Notes under the pieces: generated by a model
What the model saw: the letters and a program-made list of their open reading frames with translations, nothing else
The model's database searches: none
What the model was told of the DNA's origin: nothing
Assembly: GCA_003242605.1 (NCBI GenBank)
Contig: QGUZ01000086.1
Coordinates: 1 to 17,409 of the forward strand
Length of the DNA: 17,409 nt
DNA from: Actinomycetota bacterium
GTDB taxonomy: Bacteria > Actinomycetota > Actinomycetes > Streptosporangiales > Streptosporangiaceae
Reading direction: 5' to 3'
In this document: piece by piece, positions 14,096 to 17,409 of the stretch
Layout: each line of letters opens with the position of its first letter
Numbering within the stretch: the stretch's first letter is position 1
Made by a program: the position numbers and the translations under genes

Positions 14096-14109
14096 ATTCC
14101 CACGAAATC
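14074..14109. promoter_or_regulatory. 10-bp inverted repeat, candidate Lrp-family operator
   Basis: GATTTCGTGG (14074-14083) and CCACGAAATC (14100-14109) are perfectly complementary across 16 bases, giving a 26-base centre spacing, about two and a half helical turns. The left arm lies between the proposed -35 and -10 of patD and the right arm just upstream of the -35. The adjacent Lrp/AsnC gene is the natural candidate to bind here. Binding itself is inferred. Confidence 0.55.
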
Positions 14110-14261
14110 GGTTCAGCGGCGTTGATCATCTAACGGTGTGCCGTACCACGATTGCACCATACTGGGAGCACCCGTGTAACCCGACCCGGCCTTCGCTCAG
14201 GGCCGACGCCGAACGGGGGAACCGGCCTATGCCGCCGGTGCAGGGGATGGAAGGACACACG

Positions 14262-14759
14262 ATGACGACACCGCCACGGCGAGCGCGCCGGACCGGCGAC
14301 GCGCGACAGGCCCCGGTGGTGCTCGACGACATCTCCAAACAAATCATCGAGCAGCTGCAGATGGACGGGCGCAAGCCGTACGCGGCCATCGGCAAGGCCG
14401 TGGGGCTGTCCGAGGCGGCGGTACGGCAGCGGGTCCAGCGCCTGCTGGACTCGGGCGTGATGCAGATCGTCGCGGTGACCGATCCCCTCATGCTCGGGTT
14501 CCCCCGCCAGGCGATGATCGCCGTCAAGTGCGACGGCGACCTGGAACGGGTGGCCGACGAGCTCGCCTCGCTCGAGGAGATCGACTACGTCGTGCTCACC
14601 GCGGGCTCGGTCGACATCATCGTCGAGGTCGTGTGCGAGGACGACCAGCACCTGCTGGAGATCCTCGGGAAGATCCGCGGCATCCCCAGTGTGCGGGCCA
14701 CGGAGACCTTCGTCTACCTCAAGCTGCGCAAGGAGACCTACTCCTGGGGCACCCGCTGA
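14262..14759 (+). CDS. Lrp/AsnC-family transcriptional regulator
   Basis: This 165-residue regulator has an N-terminal winged helix-turn-helix (about 22-65: LDDISKQIIEQLQMDGRKPY, then AAIGKAVGLSEAAVRQRVQR). A C-terminal RAM ligand-binding and oligomerisation domain (about 78-155) follows, with TAGSVDIIVEV as the effector-pocket segment. Length is normal, with a basic 20-residue N-terminal extension. The ATG at 14262 follows a GGAAGGA site at good spacing; earlier in-frame ATGs at 14229 and 14247 are possible. It diverges from patD across a 268-base spacer holding a perfect inverted repeat. By analogy with other local Lrp regulators it probably senses a polyamine or GABA-related metabolite and controls patD and itself. 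That role is an inference. Confidence 0.88.
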   Translation: MTTPPRRARRTGDARQAPVVLDDISKQIIEQLQMDGRKPYAAIGKAVGLSEAAVRQRVQRLLDSGVMQIVAVTDPLMLGFPRQAMIAVKCDGDLERVADELASLEEIDYVVLTAGSVDIIVEVVCEDDQHLLEILGKIRGIPSVRATETFVYLKLRKETYSWGTR

Positions 14760-14840
14760 CCGGGCCGCCCCGCGGCCGCACGGCGGCGGGGTCCGCGGCC
14801 GGACGCGGGCGGGCCGGGACCGGGGCCTGACACCCGGGGA

Positions 14841-14870
14841 GCCACGCCGTACAGTTGATCCCGGCGTGGC
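14841..14870. terminator. 9-bp hairpin between the Lrp-type and GH10 genes
   Basis: GCCACGCCG (14841-14849) pairs with CGGCGTGGC (14862-14870) around a 12-base AT-containing loop, 81 bases after the regulator stop. It could terminate the regulator transcript or be a binding site in the GH10 promoter region. The loop is long for a terminator. Confidence 0.35.
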
Positions 14871-14883
14871 CCGGCGGCCCGCC

Positions 14884-14897
14884 GAAAGCGCTCCACC
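14884..14897. promoter_or_regulatory. CelR/LacI-like operator candidate before the GH10 gene
   Basis: GAAAGCGCTCCACC contains the AGCGCT palindrome core (14887-14892). It matches the right side of the CelR operator of Thermobifida, TGGGAGCGCTCCCA, but diverges in the left arm. It lies 38 bases before the GTG start of a xylanase-type gene, where such cellulose/xylan regulators usually bind. The match is partial. Confidence 0.3.
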
Positions 14898-14934
14898 AAC
14901 CGGTATCCGACCGACCCGTTGGAGGACGTTTCCC

Positions 14935-16251
14935 GTGTCGTCGTCAGCCCCGTCGTCGCTTCCCCGCCCCGCCGTCTCCGTCCCCGGCGCCTCCGCCTTC
15001 CCGCACCGCAGCGCCGACGCCGTGATCACCGTGACCCGCGACGGCGCGCCGCTCGCCGAGCGCGAGGTGGTCGTCGCCCAGCGGCGGCACAAGTTCCTCT
15101 TCGGCTGCATCGGCTTCGAGTTCATCCCGCTCGCGAACGGCGAGCCGTACCACACCGCCCGCGCCGGGGACGACCTCGACCCGGTGCGGCGCCTCGCCGA
15201 CGCCGACGTCGCGCAGGTGGCCGAGCTGTGGTTCGAGTTGTTCAACTTCGTCACGCTGCCGTTCTACTGGCAGCGGTTCGAGCCGGTGCGGGGACGGCCG
15301 GACACCGAGCGGCTGCGCACCGCGGCCCGCTGGTTCGCCGACCGGGGGTGCACGGTCAAGGGGCATCCGCTCGCCTGGCACACGCTGGCGCCGGACTGGC
15401 TGCTCGAGCTGCCGAACGACGAGGTCGCCCGGCTGCAGGTCGAGCGCATCCGGCGCGAGGTGAGCGGCTTCGCCGGGCTGATCGACATGTGGGACGTCAT
15501 CAACGAGGTCGTCATCATGCCGATCTTCGCCAAGTACGACAACGCGCTCACCCGGCTGTGCCGCGAGATCGGCCGCATCCCGCTGGTGCGCATGGTCATG
15601 GACGCGGCGCGGGAGGCGAACCCGCACGCCACGCTGCTGCTCAACGACTTCGACATGTCGGCGGCGTACGAGTGCCTCATCGAGGGCCTGCTCGAGGCGG
15701 GGGTGCGCATCGACGCGCTCGGCCTGCAGAGCCACATGCACCAGGGCTACTGGGGCGAGGAGCGCACCCTGGAGACGATCGAGCGGTTCGCCCGGTACGG
15801 CCTGCCGATCCACTTCACCGAGACCACGCTGGTCTCCGGGCACCTCATGCCGCCCGAGATCGAGGACCTCAACGACTACCAGATCCCCGAGTGGCCGAGC
15901 ACGCCGGAGGGCGAGGAGCGGCAGGCCGACGAGCTGGTGCGCCACTACAAGACGCTGCTGTCCCACCCGTCGGTGCAGGCGATGACGTACTGGGGGTTCG
16001 TCGACGGCGGCTGGCTCGGCGCCCCGGGCGGGTTCGTGCGCACCGACGGCACGCCCAAGCCCGCCTACGAGGCGGCGCGCTCGCTGATCAAGGGTGAGTG
16101 GTGGCTGCCGCCGACCACCGTGCGGACCGACGCCGACGGGCGGATCCGGGTCGGCGGCATGCTCGGCGAGTACGCGGTGACCGCCGGCGACCGGACGGCG
16201 ACCTTCACCCTCGACGAGCCGGGCGAGGTCAAGATCGAGGTCGCGCTCTGA
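14935..16251 (+). CDS. GH10-family glycoside hydrolase, probable intracellular xylanase type
   Basis: This is a 438-residue protein with a GH10 TIM barrel (about 80-385), a fold that hydrolyses beta-1,4-xylan chains by a retaining mechanism. Signatures are KGHPLAWH (142-149), WDVINE with acid/base Glu191, GLQSHMHQG (263-271), HFTETT with nucleophile Glu296, and YWGFVDGGWL near the barrel end. An N-terminal beta-rich segment (about 28-57, DAVITVTRDGAPLAEREVVV) and a C-terminal one (about 388-438) flank the barrel. There is no signal peptide, so it should act in the cytosol, perhaps on imported xylo-oligosaccharides. The GTG at 14935 follows GGAGG at 14921-14925; the frame upstream overlaps the regulator gene and is not coding. 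Substrate beyond the family is not established. Confidence 0.83.
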   Translation: MSSSAPSSLPRPAVSVPGASAFPHRSADAVITVTRDGAPLAEREVVVAQRRHKFLFGCIGFEFIPLANGEPYHTARAGDDLDPVRRLADADVAQVAELWFELFNFVTLPFYWQRFEPVRGRPDTERLRTAARWFADRGCTVKGHPLAWHTLAPDWLLELPNDEVARLQVERIRREVSGFAGLIDMWDVINEVVIMPIFAKYDNALTRLCREIGRIPLVRMVMDAAREANPHATLLLNDFDMSAAYECLIEGLLEAGVRIDALGLQSHMHQGYWGEERTLETIERFARYGLPIHFTETTLVSGHLMPPEIEDLNDYQIPEWPSTPEGEERQADELVRHYKTLLSHPSVQAMTYWGFVDGGWLGAPGGFVRTDGTPKPAYEAARSLIKGEWWLPPTTVRTDADGRIRVGGMLGEYAVTAGDRTATFTLDEPGEVKIEVAL

Positions 16252-16273
16252 GCGGAACGCCGGAGGCGGGCGG

Positions 16274-16921
16274 TCACGCCACGCGGGCCACGGCCCGCAC
16301 CGGCGAGCCGTCCGCCTGCGCCAGCCGCAGCGGCAGCATCGACACCTCGATCGACCGGCCCGCGGCCTGGGCGTCGGCGAGCTCGGACAGGTTCGCCAGG
16401 TTCTCGGCGATCACCACGCCCGCGCCGCACAGCGCCAGGTGCGCGGCGAACGCCTCGTCCGGGGTGGGGTCGACGCTGAAGCCCTCGATGCCGACGGTCG
16501 CCACCCCCGCCTCGGCGAGCAGCCGGGCCGCCTCGGCGGTGAGGTACGGGTGGTCCCGGTAGGCCTCGGTGCCCCAGCGGGCCGACCACCCGGTGGCGAT
16601 GAGCACGATCGCGCCGCGGCGCGCCACGTCCGCGAACCGCTCGGGGCCGAGCGGCGCGCGCGGCCCCGCGTCGCGGGCGTCGACGACCACGGCCGGGCCG
16701 ACGAACCGGTCGAACGGCAGCTCGTCGAGCTTCGGCAGGTCGTCGCCGACGTGGTACGGCGCGTCCACGTGCGTGCCGGTGTGCGAGCCCAGGCGCAGGC
16801 CGAGCACGTTGCAGCCGTGGGTGGCCACGGTGGCCGTGGGGCTCAGCTCCACCTGCGGGTCGCCCGGGTACACGGGCATGCCGGTCGCGATCGGGACCGA
16901 GAGGTCGACGTACCTGCTCAT
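16274..16921 (-). CDS. Cyclase-family metal-dependent hydrolase (kynurenine formamidase-like)
   Basis: This is a 215-residue cyclase-family protein. Members are small metal-dependent amidases or lactonases, including bacterial kynurenine formamidase. The defining HxGTHxDxPxH motif is present at residues 47-57 (HTGTHVDAPYH: His47, His51, Asp53, His57). The start VDLSVPIATGMPVYPGDP is typical, and GIEGFSVDP and a C-terminal GSPVRAVAR complete the fold. An excellent GGGGAGGAG site precedes the ATG at 16921. It is convergent with the GH10 gene (22 bases between stops) and lies 53 bases downstream of the DivIVA-motif gene on the same strand. Substrate is not readable; no other tryptophan-catabolism gene is visible. 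Confidence 0.83.
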   Translation of the reverse strand: MSRYVDLSVPIATGMPVYPGDPQVELSPTATVATHGCNVLGLRLGSHTGTHVDAPYHVGDDLPKLDELPFDRFVGPAVVVDARDAGPRAPLGPERFADVARRGAIVLIATGWSARWGTEAYRDHPYLTAEAARLLAEAGVATVGIEGFSVDPTPDEAFAAHLALCGAGVVIAENLANLSELADAQAAGRSIEVSMLPLRLAQADGSPVRAVARVA

Positions 16922-16974
16922 GGCTCCTCCCCTGCGCACTGCCCGGGCGGGCCGGCCCGCAACCCCGCCCGGTG

Positions 16975-17409
16975 TCAGCGTTTGGCGATCACCTCGGCCA
17001 TCTCGGCGAGGAACTCGTCCACCTCGTCGATCGCGTACCCCGGGCGGAACAGCACGGTGGAGAACTTCACCTCGCGCACGTCGTCCGCGGTGAGCGGCTC
17101 GTCGGTGGTACGGCGCAGCGTCGCGACGATGCGGTCGAGGAACGCGTCGACCTCCGCCTCGCTGTAGCCGAGGCCGAACCGGCCGGGGCGGAAGATCACT
17201 TTTTCGACCCGCCGGGCCTGCCGCTCGAACCACTCCTCGTCCGCGCCGCCCGTCCCGCCCACGGCCGCGTCCGCCTCGGCCGCGGCGGCGTCCGGGCCGG
17301 GCTCCCGCCGCGTGCCCGCCGCCTCGGCGCTCCCGCCGCCGGCGGCGGCCGAGCCGGGCTCGGCCGTACCGGCCTCGGTGTCATGGCCCCCGGCCCCTCT
17401 CCCCGCGCT
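16975..17409 (-). CDS. DivIVA-motif protein with tandem repeats (N-terminus outside window)
   Basis: The last 95 residues hold two DivIVA-type motifs: IFRPGRFGLGYSEAEVDAFL and LFRPGYAIDEVDEFLAEM, joined by TTDEPLTADDVREVKFS. DivIVA motifs bind curved membrane or protein partners at cell poles and septa in actinobacteria. Such short tandem-motif proteins are common there, but their role is mostly unknown. The frame stays open to the window edge with a low-complexity Ala/Gly/Glu/Asp/Thr-rich stretch (about 49 residues), which looks like a linker. I therefore treat the gene as continuing upstream. The alternative is a GTG start at 17262 giving 95 residues, which has only a weak ribosome site. 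It could be co-transcribed with the cyclase-family gene. Confidence 0.7.
   Translation of the reverse strand, partial: SAGRGAGGHDTEAGTAEPGSAAAGGGSAEAAGTRREPGPDAAAAEADAAVGGTGGADEEWFERQARRVEKVIFRPGRFGLGYSEAEVDAFLDRIVATLRRTTDEPLTADDVREVKFSTVLFRPGYAIDEVDEFLAEMAEVIAKR

Noticed and set aside
14152..14180. Possible promoter for the Lrp-type gene (TTGCAC, 17 bases, TGTAAC)
   Set aside because: Only 3 of 6 and 4 of 6 positions match consensus, so it is too weak to list as a feature.

Overview
The window comes from a very GC-rich actinobacterium, judged from the G/C-saturated third codon positions. The gene set fits: a DivIVA-repeat protein, a mycobacterial-type small beta-carbonic anhydrase, an F420-type luciferase-like oxidoreductase, a LigD-type 3'-phosphoesterase and an AlkZ-type glycosylase. 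I cannot name the species. A member of the Streptosporangiales or a related order is a guess. No RNA genes, CRISPR array, transposase or phage genes were seen.

Positions 1-1762 (+) hold the tail of a membrane protein, a DedA-family membrane protein and a FabG-like short-chain dehydrogenase. Positions 1763-2169 have no gene but carry dense GC hairpins between convergent genes. Positions 2170-5072 hold a possible DNA-repair cluster: a DUF1801 protein (-), a 3'-phosphoesterase fused to a ligase domain that has lost its catalytic residues (+), and an AlkZ/HTH_42 DNA glycosylase (-). A 518-base divergent spacer with operator-like palindromes then leads to a beta-carbonic anhydrase (+).

Positions 6254-13993 are all on the minus strand. 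Read in transcription order they are gamma-aminobutyraldehyde dehydrogenase (patD), the polyamine ABC importer potA-potD-potB-potC, an F420-type LLM oxidoreductase and an XdhC/CoxI-family protein. The importer genes are tightly coupled by 4-base overlaps (potA/potD and potB/potC). A divergent Lrp/AsnC regulator starts at 14262. Between it and patD is a perfect 10-bp inverted repeat that sits on a plausible patD promoter. The layout matches E. coli ydcSTUVW: import putrescine or spermidine, oxidise the derived aminobutyraldehyde to GABA, and regulate with a local Lrp-type sensor. The aminotransferase or oxidase step is not in the window.

Positions 14935-17409 hold a cytoplasmic GH10-type glycoside hydrolase (+) with a CelR/LacI-like half-matching operator, a cyclase-family metal hydrolase (-), and a tandem DivIVA-motif protein (-) whose frame stays open to the window end.

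The most unusual observations are the catalytically gutted ligase domain behind an intact phosphoesterase, and three back-to-back palindromes (7046-7100) inside the XdhC gene that replace a conserved segment without changing its length. The operator/promoter arrangement before patD is also notable.
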